Assembly (NCBI RefSeq): GCF_023347275.1
Contig: NZ_CP094468.1
Span: 1,860,001 to 1,924,000, forward strand
DNA length: 64,000 nt
Reading direction: 5' to 3'
Source: Faecalibacterium sp. I3-3-89
GTDB taxonomy: Bacteria; Bacillota; Clostridia; Oscillospirales; Ruminococcaceae
Below the pieces are notes generated by a model. It was not told where the DNA came from, made no database searches, and was given only the letters and a program-made list of their open reading frames with translations. Shown here piece after piece: positions 9,037 through 17,974 of the stretch. Position 1 is the stretch's first letter. The number at the start of each line of letters is the position of its first letter. A program made the position numbers and the translations under genes.

Positions 9037-9065
9037 ATAGTATCACAGTTTCCGTCTTTTTACAA
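9037..9065 (-). promoter_or_regulatory. Promoter of mgsA
   Basis: Minus strand: -35 TTGTAA (9060-9065), 17-base spacer, -10 TACTAT (9037-9042), about 57 bases upstream of the mgsA ATG. Confidence 0.6.
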
Positions 9066-9126
9066 CTGTTTTTCGAGCAAAAGTTCTAATTTTTCATAGA
9101 TTTCTGCCAAATCCACGCACCATCGC

Positions 9127-11313
9127 TCAGGCGGCGGGCTGCTCTGCGGGAGCGGTGTCGTCTGCAAGGGCGTCGTTGTTTTCCACCGTCTCCGGCACAG
9201 CATCCTGCCCGCCGGCTGTCGTGTCAGCCGTCTCGCCTGCTCCTGTCTCGTCCAGCGTCAGGCTGCCGTCCTTCATGGCGTAGTAGGCGTCGAAGATGTC
9301 GGCCACGAGGTTGCCGGCGCGGGCGCCGCCGCCGCCGTACTCGATGACGATGCCGAGGGCGATCTCAGCGTCCTCGGCCGGGCCGTAGGCCACCATCATG
9401 GTGTTGGTGTAGTGCTTGCGGGTGCTGCCGACGTAGTACGTCTCGCTGCGCTGAGGGGTGCCGCTCTTGCAGGCGATGGTGACAGGGTAGTTCTTCAGGC
9501 CCGACACCGTCTCCGACACGCCGATCATACCCTGCCGCACGAGGTCGAAGGTGTCGCCCCGGTCCTCGATGACGTCCATCACCTCGGGCTGGGTCTCCTG
9601 CAGGACTTTGCCGGTGTTGGTGTCGAGGATGGCCTTGACGAAGTGGGTGCGGTAGCGCACCCCCCGGTTGGCCAGCGTGCCGGCGTAAGTCGCCAGCTGG
9701 ACGGGGGTGACGACGGTATTGCCCTGACCGATAGCGGCCTGGACGTCCAGTGAAGCGATGTAGTTGGAGTCGTTCTTTGTGGTCAGGCGGCCGGTGGCCT
9801 CGTTGACCTCCACGCCGGTGCGGGTACCAAGGCCCATCTTGTAGGCGTAGGCATCGTAGACATCGCTGGTGGTGCGGCGGCCCACATCGTAGAAGAAGAT
9901 GTTGCAGCTCCACTTGATGGCCGTGATGACGTCGATGTTGCCGCTGTGGCCGTGGCGGGTACACTTGGGGCGGTAGTCGTCATAATAGGTATAGACACCG
10001 TTGCAGTAGACGGTGGAAGAGCGGTTGATGACGCCGGAATCCAGCGCCGCCACCGCCACCGCAGGCTTGAAGGTGGAGCCGGGGGTGTACAGGCCCTGCA
10101 ACGCGCGGTTGAGCAGGGGCAGGCCCGGGTCCGAGCTGTACTGGCTGTACTGGGTGGCGAAGAGGTTCTGGTCGTAGCTGGGGTAGTTGGAGGCGGCCAG
10201 CACACTGCCGTCCTTCGTGCTGATGACCACCACCGCACCGGCGGCAGCCTTGGCAGAGCTGCTGTTGTTGTAGGTGCTGTTTATCATCTCGATGTTCTTG
10301 GCCAGCGCCCTGTCCACCGCCTGCTGGAAGGCGCTGTCGATGGTGAGCTGTACGGTATGGCCCGGCTCCGGCACGGTGGTCATCGCAGTCCCCACGATGA
10401 CGCCGTCCGAGCTGCGGGTGATGGTCTCGACGCCGTCCCTGCCCCGCAGCTCGTCTTCGTAGACGGCCTCAAGGCCCGACACGCCGATCATGTCGTTCAT
10501 ATTATAGCCCTTTTCCCGCAGAGGGTAGGTGGTCTGACCGTTCTCGTCCGTCACCTTCCACTTTTCGGCGGTGATCTTGCCCACGCGGCCCAGCACATGG
10601 GGGATGATGTCCCCCTCGTCGTAGCTGCGGGTGCTGGTCTCCACGATCTCCACGCCGGGCAGCGTCAGGCTGTTCTCCTTGATGGTCGCCACCGTCGTTT
10701 CGCTGACATTCTCAGACATGACGAAGTTGTTGATGTTAGAGAACGCCTGCTGCTGCATCTCATAGTGGATGCCGCCCAGCACTCTCTGCCAATGGAGTGA
10801 GTAATTTTCCAGCTTGTAATCCTCCACCAGCTTTTCCATCACGTCGTCGGCGGTGGCGTACTGCTGCAAGCCCAGTGAGTCCTTCATGGCCGCAAGGGCC
10901 TTCTGGTCGCTGGTGCTGTCGGCCTGTGCGGTGAAGCTGTAGTGCCCCGCCGCATCCGGCTCCCCGATGAGGAGCGAGTCGTTCCAGCTCTCGCCGTGGG
11001 CTTCCAGCAGGTCTACGACCTTCTGGAGCATGGTGTCGAGGTCTTCGTCCCCCATCAGCAGCTTGCTCAGTACCACATTGTAGCTGGTGGTGCTGGCTGC
11101 GATGCGGCGTCCGGCGCTGTCCACGATGTCGCCGCGGGCGGCGGTGACGGTAAAGTTGTAGTCGGTGGTGTTGGTCGCCTGCGCCTTGAAGCTCTCCCCG
11201 TTGACCAGCTGCAGAAAGATCAGCCGCAGCACATACACCGCGATGAGCACCGAGGCTACGGCGATGAGCGCAGCCATCCGGCGCACCATGATCTTGTGTT
11301 CGTCTTGATTCAT
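9127..11313 (-). CDS. mrdA: Penicillin-binding protein 2, elongation-type transpeptidase
   Basis: Membrane-anchored class B PBP that cross-links peptidoglycan along the cell side with the Mre complex. The 728-residue product has one N-terminal membrane helix (about residues 10-32) and a dimerisation domain with SGLEAVYEDELRG. The transpeptidase domain has STFK (Ser near residue 413), SCN near 470 and KSGT near 615. The C-terminal tail of about 60 residues is rich in Ala, Asp, Glu and Thr and looks disordered. AAGGAG lies 7 bases before the ATG. It follows mreD by 27 bases in the classic mreBCD-mrdA order. Confidence 0.94.
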   Translation of the reverse strand: MNQDEHKIMVRRMAALIAVASVLIAVYVLRLIFLQLVNGESFKAQATNTTDYNFTVTAARGDIVDSAGRRIAASTTSYNVVLSKLLMGDEDLDTMLQKVVDLLEAHGESWNDSLLIGEPDAAGHYSFTAQADSTSDQKALAAMKDSLGLQQYATADDVMEKLVEDYKLENYSLHWQRVLGGIHYEMQQQAFSNINNFVMSENVSETTVATIKENSLTLPGVEIVETSTRSYDEGDIIPHVLGRVGKITAEKWKVTDENGQTTYPLREKGYNMNDMIGVSGLEAVYEDELRGRDGVETITRSSDGVIVGTAMTTVPEPGHTVQLTIDSAFQQAVDRALAKNIEMINSTYNNSSSAKAAAGAVVVISTKDGSVLAASNYPSYDQNLFATQYSQYSSDPGLPLLNRALQGLYTPGSTFKPAVAVAALDSGVINRSSTVYCNGVYTYYDDYRPKCTRHGHSGNIDVITAIKWSCNIFFYDVGRRTTSDVYDAYAYKMGLGTRTGVEVNEATGRLTTKNDSNYIASLDVQAAIGQGNTVVTPVQLATYAGTLANRGVRYRTHFVKAILDTNTGKVLQETQPEVMDVIEDRGDTFDLVRQGMIGVSETVSGLKNYPVTIACKSGTPQRSETYYVGSTRKHYTNTMMVAYGPAEDAEIALGIVIEYGGGGARAGNLVADIFDAYYAMKDGSLTLDETGAGETADTTAGGQDAVPETVENNDALADDTAPAEQPAA

Positions 11314-11340
11314 CCGTTCTCCTTCCGGCGGAGTCTGGCA

Positions 11341-11874
11341 TCACACCACGCCGTTATCGATCTTGAATTCCGCGCTGATGCGTTGGACGGCGCGGTGGAG
11401 CAGCCAGCTCCCCGGGGCTGTGAGCAGGGCCGACGGCAGCACGGCCCAGAGGAAGCGCTCCGCTGCCCCTGCGTAGCCCGGCATATAGTAGAAAAACAGC
11501 CAGTCTGCGGCCAGCACCAGCAGTGCGCCCCCCACAGCCAGCAGCACGAAGTTGGAAGGGGTATCCTTCAGGTAGAGCTGGACGATGACCGATACCCCGA
11601 AGCAGAGGATCATCATTTCCAGCGCCAGCATCCCCACCGTGCGGCCGGCAGTGTAGTCCCACATCAGGCCGCACACCGCGCCGAAGATGGCCCCGGCGAA
11701 CTCGCCCTCAAGGGCGGACACAGCCAGACCCAGCGGCAGCAGCCAGAGCGGCTTTGCGGCTCCGAACTGGAACAGCCCCGGCGTGGTCTGCACTACAGTG
11801 CAGACTACCAGCAGGAGGATATAGCAGCCCCATTTCAGCATCTGGCTGCGGCTGCGTTTGCGGCGAGATTCCAT
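11341..11874 (-). CDS. mreD: Rod-shape determining membrane protein MreD
   Basis: Polytopic membrane partner of MreC in the elongation complex. The 177-residue product has about five hydrophobic segments after a basic start (MESRRKRSRSQMLKW). MreD proteins vary in sequence, so the call rests on size, topology and position between mreC and mrdA. Only 12 bases separate it from mreC. Confidence 0.9.
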   Translation of the reverse strand: MESRRKRSRSQMLKWGCYILLLVVCTVVQTTPGLFQFGAAKPLWLLPLGLAVSALEGEFAGAIFGAVCGLMWDYTAGRTVGMLALEMMILCFGVSVIVQLYLKDTPSNFVLLAVGGALLVLAADWLFFYYMPGYAGAAERFLWAVLPSALLTAPGSWLLHRAVQRISAEFKIDNGVV

Positions 11875-11886
11875 CTCCGACCCTCC

Positions 11887-12717
11887 TCAGTAGCTGGTGA
11901 TGATGAACACATGGCGCACCGTGCGGGGGTCTGCGCCCGGCTTGATGACTGCCAGCATGGACTTGCCGCTGGCCTCGGGGGTCAGCTCCTTGATGACGCC
12001 CACCAGCACCTCCGGCGGAAACACCCCGCCCAGACCGGTGGTGATGATCTGATCCCCCGCCTTGCTCATCGTGCTCCGGGCGAGGTTGGTCAGGACGCAC
12101 AGGCCGTCGGCGGCATATTCGGCGCTGCCGGTGATGATGCCGTTGTCCCGGGTGCGGGACACGACGCCCGCGGCGTTGAAGCTGGGGTGCAGAATGGTCA
12201 TGACCTTGCAGCTGGTGAGGTCTGCTTCCCGCACCACACCCAGCAGATAGCCCTCGTCGCTGATGACCGCATCGTTGACGGCCACACCGTCCAATGTGCC
12301 CCGGTCCAGCGTGAAACCCCAGAAGGAGTCCAGCGGGTCGCGGCCGATGACGAAGGAGGAGGTATAGCTCATCTCGGGGTGCTGCTCCTGAATGTTGGTC
12401 AGTGCCTTGTAGGCCTCGTTCTCCGCCTTGAGCTTGTCGTAGTCCACCATCTGGGCGCGGAGGGCGGCGTTCTCCTCGGTGAGGGTCTTGTTCTCTTCCA
12501 GAATGGCGTCGATGTCGGCGTAGTTCTCCCACAGGGAGGCCACCCCGCCGCTCAGCTTCGCCGCCGCCCGCTGGAACGGGGCCACCGCCACGCTCAGCAG
12601 CTCCTGCGGGGCGGCGGTGAGGCGGCCGTTCGCGCCTGCATAGGCCATGATGCCCACAAGGAAGACCGCGATGGCGATGAGTATCTTAAATTTCCATGTG
12701 TCAAAAAAATCCTTCAA
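11887..12717 (-). CDS. mreC: Rod-shape determining protein MreC
   Basis: Extracytoplasmic scaffold linking MreB filaments to wall enzymes. The 276-residue product has one membrane helix (about residues 10-28), a coiled coil rich in ENKTLTEENAAL-type heptads, then the beta-barrel MreC domain containing VIGRDPLDSFWGFTLDRG. I place the start at TTG 12717, with GGAGGGG 6 bases upstream. An in-frame ATG at 12765 lies inside a terminator hairpin and would add 16 residues of no likely role. mreD follows closely. Confidence 0.93.
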   Translation of the reverse strand: MKDFFDTWKFKILIAIAVFLVGIMAYAGANGRLTAAPQELLSVAVAPFQRAAAKLSGGVASLWENYADIDAILEENKTLTEENAALRAQMVDYDKLKAENEAYKALTNIQEQHPEMSYTSSFVIGRDPLDSFWGFTLDRGTLDGVAVNDAVISDEGYLLGVVREADLTSCKVMTILHPSFNAAGVVSRTRDNGIITGSAEYAADGLCVLTNLARSTMSKAGDQIITTGLGGVFPPEVLVGVIKELTPEASGKSMLAVIKPGADPRTVRHVFIITSY

Positions 12718-12740
12718 GACGGACTCCCCTCCGAATCTGC

Positions 12741-12771
12741 AAAAAAGCGCGGACAGCCGTGCCATCCGCGC
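12741..12771 (-). terminator. Terminator/attenuator between mreB and mreC
   Basis: On the minus strand GCGCGGA and TCCGCGC form a 7-base-pair stem around a GC-rich loop, followed by TTTTTT. It ends 23 bases before the mreC start, so it could lower mreCD-mrdA expression relative to mreB. Confidence 0.75.
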
Positions 12772-12849
12772 TCAAAGTCTCATCTTCTGCGGCGCAGCAG
12801 CGCAAAGGTCTTTTCCCCGGCCTGCCGCCGCAAATGGCACAGCCAGAGC

Positions 12850-13872
12850 TTACATATGACCGCCGTCGGTATCCAGAACATCATGCAGGACGTCCACATG
12901 ATCCAGCACAGCGCCAGCGCCCTTGGCCACGCAGTCCAGCGGGTCTTCGGCCACATGGACGTCGATGCCGGTCTCGCTCTCGATGAGCTTGTCAAGGCCG
13001 CGCAGCAGTGCGCCGCCGCCGGTCAGAGTGATGCCGTGGTCGATGATGTCGGCGCTCAGCTCAGGCGGCGTGCGTTCCAGCGTCTCCTTGATGGCGCTGG
13101 TGATCTTGACCAGACACTCCAACAGGGCCTCACGGACATCCTCCGAGTGGACGATGACATTCTTGGGCAGGCCGTCCACGAGGTTGCGGCCCTTGATCTC
13201 GAGGGTCATCTCGGACTCCATCGGGTAGGCAGAGCCGATCTCGATCTTGATCTGCTCGGCGGTGCGCTCACCGATGAGCAGATTATACTTGCGCTTGATA
13301 AAGGCGATGATCGCCTGATCGAACATATCGCCCGCCATCCGGACGCTACGGGAGGCCACGATGCCGCCCAGAGAGATGACGGCGATCTCTGCCGTGCCGC
13401 CGCCGATGTCCACGATCATGCTGCCGGTAGGCTCGCTGATGGGCAGACCGGCACCGATGGCCGCTGCCATCGGCTCTTCGATGACCGACACCTGACGGGC
13501 ACCGGCCTTCAGGGCAGCTTCCCGCACCGCGCGGCGCTCCACCTCGGTGACGCCCGACGGGATGCAGATGACCACCCGGGGGCGGGAGAACATGCTGTTG
13601 CCGCAGGCCTTCTTCAGGAAGGTCTCCAGCATATTGGCGGTGATGTCAAAATCAGCGATGACACCGTCCTTCAGGGGGCGGACCGCCACGATGCTGCCGG
13701 GGGTGCGGCCGATGACGGCCTTTGCCTCGGCGCCCACGCAGCGCACCTCGTCGCTCTTGGTGTCCACAGCCACGACGGAAGGCTCACGCATGATGATGCC
13801 CTTGCCCTTCATGTAAACGAGGGTATTGGCCGTACCGAGATCGATTCCAACATCCTTTGAAAACAAGCTCAT
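12850..13872 (-). CDS. mreB: Cell-shape determining actin homologue MreB
   Basis: Actin-like ATPase forming membrane filaments that guide side-wall synthesis. The 340-residue product shows the phosphate-1 loop DVGIDLGTANTLVYMKGKG, phosphate-2 motif VDIGGGTAEIAV and adenosine motif LTGGGALLRGLDKL. Length and N-terminus match MreB/Mbl proteins. AAGGAGAG is well placed before the ATG at 13872. It is the first gene of mreB-mreC-mreD-mrdA, with its own promoter. Confidence 0.97.
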   Translation of the reverse strand: MSLFSKDVGIDLGTANTLVYMKGKGIIMREPSVVAVDTKSDEVRCVGAEAKAVIGRTPGSIVAVRPLKDGVIADFDITANMLETFLKKACGNSMFSRPRVVICIPSGVTEVERRAVREAALKAGARQVSVIEEPMAAAIGAGLPISEPTGSMIVDIGGGTAEIAVISLGGIVASRSVRMAGDMFDQAIIAFIKRKYNLLIGERTAEQIKIEIGSAYPMESEMTLEIKGRNLVDGLPKNVIVHSEDVREALLECLVKITSAIKETLERTPPELSADIIDHGITLTGGGALLRGLDKLIESETGIDVHVAEDPLDCVAKGAGAVLDHVDVLHDVLDTDGGHM

Positions 13873-13970
13873 ATTCTCTATCTCTCCTTACGAATTTCCA
13901 AGGTCTATTCCAAAATGCAGAGCCGCCCTCCCAGACCAGTCGGCAGCCCATCGCAGAATAACACGTATTT

Positions 13971-13999
13971 ATTATAGCCGCAAGACGCGCTTTTCTCAA
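13971..13999 (-). promoter_or_regulatory. Promoter of the mreB cluster
   Basis: Minus strand: -35 TTGAGA (13994-13999), 17-base spacer, -10 TATAAT (13971-13976). The leader before mreB is about 92 bases. Confidence 0.75.
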
Positions 14000-14047
14000 G
14001 CATTTCCGCAAACTTTTTCGAGTTTTTTCATTTTTCTGCATCCCGCA

Positions 14048-14599
14048 TCAGAATCGGCCCAGCAGGCGGGCCGTCCGGCTGACCGGCAGGCCCATGATGG
14101 TGTAGTAATCCCCTTCCAGCCGGTCGAGCCAGAGGGCGGCGCGGCCCTGAATGGCGTAAGCGCCGGCCTTATCATAGGGTTCCTTGGTGGCCGTGTAGGC
14201 GTCGATCTCCTCCTCCGGGATGGGGAAAAAGGTCACTTTGCAGCTGTCCACAAAGCTCTCGGTGCGCAGGCCGTCCGACACGCAGACACCGGTGTGCACC
14301 TCGTGAGTGGCACCGGACAGGGCGCGGAGCATCCGCTTGGCGTCCTCCACGCTGTGGGGCTTGCCGAAAACTTCGCCGCCCACGTCCACGACGGTATCAC
14401 AGCCCAGCACCACCGCGCCGGGATGGTCTTTTGCCACGGCGAGGCATTTACCCCGCGCCAGCTTTTCCACCAGCCGGGCCGGGGTGTCCGCCGTGACGGT
14501 GCTCTCGTCGAAATCACTCACGCAGATGGTGAAATCCGTCGTATATAAGCTCAGAAGCTCCTTCCGGCGCGGACTGCCGGAGGCCAAGATCAGGTCCAT
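14048..14599 (-). CDS. maf: Maf-type nucleoside triphosphate pyrophosphatase
   Basis: House-cleaning pyrophosphatase acting on modified or non-canonical nucleotides, also linked to septum control. The 183-residue product starts LILASGSPRRKELL, the Maf signature, and continues with SDFDES, VLGCDTVV and GKPHS, all typical. It is 12 bases downstream of dut, forming a nucleotide-sanitation pair. The gene order maf-mreB is common in Firmicutes. Confidence 0.93.
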   Translation of the reverse strand: MDLILASGSPRRKELLSLYTTDFTICVSDFDESTVTADTPARLVEKLARGKCLAVAKDHPGAVVLGCDTVVDVGGEVFGKPHSVEDAKRMLRALSGATHEVHTGVCVSDGLRTESFVDSCKVTFFPIPEEEIDAYTATKEPYDKAGAYAIQGRAALWLDRLEGDYYTIMGLPVSRTARLLGRF

Positions 14600-14611
14600 G
14601 CTGTTCTCCTT

Positions 14612-15058
14612 TTATTTCCCCGTCGAGCCGAAGCCGCCCTCGCCGCGGGAGGTCTCCTCCAGTGCGTCGGCCTGCGCGAAAACCGCTGTATACACGGGTG
14701 CGATGCAGAGCTGAGCCACTCGCTCCCCGGGCTGGATGGTATAGGCCTCCGTCCCCAGATTGACCATCGGCACCTTCAGCTCGCCGCGGTAGTCGCTGTC
14801 CACGACGCCGACACCGTTGGCCATGCAAAGGCCGTGCTTGATGGACAGGCCGCTGCGGGCATAGACCAGCGCCACCGCGTGTGCGCCGGGCAGCTCGATG
14901 GCAAGGCCGGTGGGCACCAGCACCCGCTGCATGGGCTGGACGGTCAGCGGCTCATCCAGCACGGCGCACAGGTCGGCGGCGGCAGAGCCGGAGGTGGCGT
15001 AGGCGGGCACCTTGGCCCGGGAGTCTAACACTTTGTATTTTACAGTAATGGGTTCCAT
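14612..15058 (-). CDS. dut: Deoxyuridine 5'-triphosphate nucleotidohydrolase
   Basis: Trimeric dUTPase making dUMP and keeping uracil out of DNA. All five motifs can be read in the 148 residues: SGSAAADLCA, YARSGLSIKHG, GVVDSDYRGELKVPMVN, GERVAQLCIAPV and the C-terminal GEGGFGSTGK loop. It follows the U32 gene by 11 bases and precedes maf. Confidence 0.96.
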   Translation of the reverse strand: MEPITVKYKVLDSRAKVPAYATSGSAAADLCAVLDEPLTVQPMQRVLVPTGLAIELPGAHAVALVYARSGLSIKHGLCMANGVGVVDSDYRGELKVPMVNLGTEAYTIQPGERVAQLCIAPVYTAVFAQADALEETSRGEGGFGSTGK

Positions 15059-15069
15059 AGTATACCTCT

Positions 15070-17136
15070 TTAATTCGTCCCCTTGAAATAGAGTCCTCTC
15101 GTGAACTCTCCCTCGAAGGGTGCGTGCTGTCGGATGCTGTCGAGGATGGCAGCAGCCTCCTCCCTGCTTTCCAGCGTGAAGTAGGCCACGCCGTAGTCCA
15201 CGGTCAGCGCACCGGGCTTGTCGCCCATATAGATGGGCACCGGATTATAAATAGTACGGACGCCCAGCCCGCACCGCACCGGGAACTTTTTCGCTTTGCG
15301 GTCGGTGAGCAGGCCGGTCTTGTCGCAGTGGGCGCAGTCGTGGATATTTTGCAGCGGGCAGGCGCGGGTGACCATCAGCGGCATATGGCCGTAGGTGATG
15401 ACGCCGGTGGGGACAGGTCTGCCCTCGTGGGTGGGCGCGATGGTGCTGATGTCGCTGTCCTTCACCTCGGGCAGGATGAGCACCGAGCCAAGGCCGAGGT
15501 CGGCATAATACTGGGCCGCGAGGTTGTTGGTGACATTGAGGCCGAAGCCGCCGGTCATGGGCAGACCCCGGCAGAGCCGCAGGTGGGCGATGTTGCTCAC
15601 CTCATAGCCCGCAAAGCCCGCGTCCTGCGTGGCCGCGATGCGGCGGGCGGTGTCCTCCTCCAGTGCACCAAACATGACCCGGGGCAGCTCCAGCAGTGTC
15701 TTTTCCCGCCACTCGCGGGGGACGCGGTCGGCTTGCCCGATGGGCAGGATGAGGTACTCCACTCCGCTCAGGGCCTGTTCCGGCACCTGCTCCCAGCGCT
15801 CGAACCGGGCGCGGAGGGTGCGATGGGGCGGCAGGGTGCGCAGGGGCAGAGGCGGAAGCTCCACCTCGTTCACCGGCCACGGGCGCAGGGTCTCCCGCTT
15901 TTTCAGCAGGGCATCCAGCGCCTCACGGCGCAGCTCGTTGACGGCGCTGCCCGGCACGAACCACGGCCCGCCGTCCATCTCCACATCGATCTTCTCCGCC
16001 GCGAAAGGGGTGCCGCCAGTCTTGCTCAGGCTGCGGCTCAGGCTCTCGGTGGGGTCGGTGCGGGCGGGCTGCGGCTCAGCGTCACCGTAGGCGAAGGCCT
16101 TGTTGGTGCCGTCGGTGACGGTCAGCTTCTCGCCGCCCTCCTCGATCTCGATCTTCATCTCCACCGGCACGCGGGAGCGCTCCCGGCGGTACAGCTCCCG
16201 CAGGGCGGGCAGGGTCTTCTTGGTCAGCTCGGCGTCGGCCTCACTGCGGACGCCGAACATCGTGCCATCGATCTTTCCGTCCAGATAACCGGAGGTGAAG
16301 CCGGAGCGGCTGAAGGCATTCTTCAGCAGGTCCCGGTCGTAGGCGCGGCCCTCGCGGCCCGCCAGACAGGCGCTGACGGCAGCCGCAACATACTCCGGCG
16401 TCCGCAGACGGCCTTCGATCTTCGCCGAAGCCACGCCGATGGCCTGCAGCTTGTCCAGCTTGTCGATGACGGAGTTGTCCTTGAGGGACAGGTGATGCAG
16501 CCGGCCCGGCTTGCCCTCCGGCAGGGCGTTGGCCTCGAAGGGCAGGCGGCAGGGTCCGGCGCAGGAGCCGCGGTTGCCGCTTCGTCCGCCCAGAAAGGCC
16601 GACATATAGCACTGGCCGCTGACGCACATACAGAGGGCACCGTGGACGAAGCACTCCGTCTCGATGCCGCAGTTCTTGGTGATGTGCTCCACCTCGGGCA
16701 GGCTCAGCTCACGGGCCAGCACCACCCGGGCAAAGCCCAGCTCTTTCAGTTCCAGCGCACCCTGCAGCGTATGGACGCTCATCTGGGTGGAGCCGTGGCG
16801 GGGCAGCTGGGGCGCGATGTCCCCGATGAGCTTCGCCACTGCAAGGTCTTGGCAGATGACGGCGTCCGCACCGCTGGCGGCTACCGCACGCACTGCGTTG
16901 GCCAGCCCGTTCAGCTCGCCGCCGTAGACGGTGGTGTTGAGGGCCACATGGACCGCCACGCCCCGGGCGTGGCAGAAGCGGACGGCCTCCTTCAGGCTGT
17001 CGGCGTCAAAATTGCCCGCACCGGTGCGGGCGTTGAAGCCGGAAAAGCCCAGATATACTGCATCCGCGCCGCTGAACACCGCCGCACGGAGCATTTCTTC
17101 GCTGCCCACCGGGGCAAGGATCTCGATCTTTGACAT
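15070..17136 (-). CDS. U32 family protein, RlhA-like rRNA hydroxylation factor
   Basis: 688-residue member of peptidase family U32 with a C-terminal DUF3656-type part. In E. coli the member RlhA is needed for 23S rRNA C2501 hydroxylation; others modify tRNA or quinones. The start (IEILAPVGSEEMLRAAVFSG) and the segment EAVYLG-like GADAVYLGF are typical. A Cys-rich stretch (CFVHGALCMCVSGQC and RGSCAGPCRLPF) fits iron-sulfur ligands. AAGGAG precedes the ATG. It sits between zapA and dut. The exact substrate cannot be read from sequence. Confidence 0.85.
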   Translation of the reverse strand: MSKIEILAPVGSEEMLRAAVFSGADAVYLGFSGFNARTGAGNFDADSLKEAVRFCHARGVAVHVALNTTVYGGELNGLANAVRAVAASGADAVICQDLAVAKLIGDIAPQLPRHGSTQMSVHTLQGALELKELGFARVVLARELSLPEVEHITKNCGIETECFVHGALCMCVSGQCYMSAFLGGRSGNRGSCAGPCRLPFEANALPEGKPGRLHHLSLKDNSVIDKLDKLQAIGVASAKIEGRLRTPEYVAAAVSACLAGREGRAYDRDLLKNAFSRSGFTSGYLDGKIDGTMFGVRSEADAELTKKTLPALRELYRRERSRVPVEMKIEIEEGGEKLTVTDGTNKAFAYGDAEPQPARTDPTESLSRSLSKTGGTPFAAEKIDVEMDGGPWFVPGSAVNELRREALDALLKKRETLRPWPVNEVELPPLPLRTLPPHRTLRARFERWEQVPEQALSGVEYLILPIGQADRVPREWREKTLLELPRVMFGALEEDTARRIAATQDAGFAGYEVSNIAHLRLCRGLPMTGGFGLNVTNNLAAQYYADLGLGSVLILPEVKDSDISTIAPTHEGRPVPTGVITYGHMPLMVTRACPLQNIHDCAHCDKTGLLTDRKAKKFPVRCGLGVRTIYNPVPIYMGDKPGALTVDYGVAYFTLESREEAAAILDSIRQHAPFEGEFTRGLYFKGTN

Positions 17137-17174
17137 AGCTCTCCTTTTATACCTATATTATAATGATATACCGC

Positions 17175-17528
17175 TCACTTCTGGAGCTTCGCCAGCTGCT
17201 CCCGCAGGGCAGCGTTCTCCCGTTTGAGCACCTCATTCTCCGCCTTGACCTTGTCGGAGGTCAGCTTTGCTTTCGCGGCGTCGGCGATGTAGTCCTGGAT
17301 CTGGCTGCGCATATTTTCGGCGCTGCCTGCGCTCTTGCGGTACTCGTCCAGATAGTCCATGGCGCAGAACACCGCCGCCTTGGTCACAGAAAGGTTGGCG
17401 TTGCCGTCCAGCAGCTTTGTGATGTCGTCATCCAGCTTCTTGGCCAGCGCGGTGATGTAGTTCTCGGTATCGGTCGTTGCAATGGCGTAAGGTGCGCCTG
17501 CAATGGTCACTCTCACTTTGTTTACCAT
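17175..17528 (-). CDS. zapA: Cell division protein ZapA
   Basis: Small cytoplasmic protein that bundles FtsZ filaments. The 117-residue product starts MVNKVRVTIAGAPYAIATTD, the ZapA head domain. It continues with a helix including AAVFCAMDYLDEYRK and ends in a coiled coil (about residues 78-117). GAGGAC lies 5 bases before the ATG at 17528; a longer in-frame reading exists but its first 57 residues are low-complexity and unsupported. It is first of zapA-U32-dut-maf. A TATAAT on the minus strand at 17731-17736 may be its -10. Confidence 0.88.
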   Translation of the reverse strand: MVNKVRVTIAGAPYAIATTDTENYITALAKKLDDDITKLLDGNANLSVTKAAVFCAMDYLDEYRKSAGSAENMRSQIQDYIADAAKAKLTSDKVKAENEVLKRENAALREQLAKLQK

Positions 17529-17840
17529 GTTGTCCTCACTTTGCGCGGCACACACCCCGCCGGGCCGGTCATTTCCGGTCAGTTCCAGCCATTTCCGGGA
17601 TTCCCGGACGTAGTTTTGACCCCCTGCGGAAGCATTCTGCTGCGGCTTTTTCATTATTGGCGGAGTTTGTCCCCGAATTACCCGCCCGAACCGGCGCATT
17701 CCGGGGCAAACGCGGCCCTTATCTCCCTTTATTATAATATAAATAGTGCGCGAGAAAAAGTGCTATTTTTGAATTTTTGGCATATTTGTCAGAAACATTG
17801 CTAAAAAAATGTCAGATACGGCAAAAATGGTCTCTTTTTC

Positions 17841-17869
17841 TTGCAATCCACACCTGAAGCGATTATAAT
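17841..17869 (+). promoter_or_regulatory. Promoter of glgP
   Basis: -35 TTGCAA (17841-17846), 17-base spacer, -10 TATAAT (17864-17869), giving a leader of roughly 98 bases. The 17529-17974 gap holds this promoter, the probable zapA promoter and AT-rich sequence; no gene is seen. Confidence 0.75.
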
Positions 17870-17974
17870 ATCAGTGGCATATGGTTATGCATAGGGCGAG
17901 GGAATAGAGGAGAAATGCCCTGTCACCGTACTAATTCAAAAAATTTAAGCATTCGTGCGGATAGGAGTTCATTT

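Noticed and set aside
12718..12765. N-terminal extension of mreC from ATG 12765
   Set aside because: The extension is coded by a terminator hairpin and its poly-T tail, and a good ribosome site serves TTG 12717.
10942..13860. Very long plus-strand open frame (972 codons) across mrdA, mreD, mreC and mreB
   Set aside because: It is antisense to four clearly identified genes, has no ribosome site or family motif, and is rich in His, Ala and Gly as expected from GC-rich antisense frames. The same applies to long antisense frames at 17969-20353, 51350-53398, 53675-55774 and 55847-58033.
17915..17974. Longer glgP start at ATG 17915
   Set aside because: The ribosome site almost touches the ATG and the added 20 residues are not like the phosphorylase N-terminus; ATG 17975 has normal spacing.
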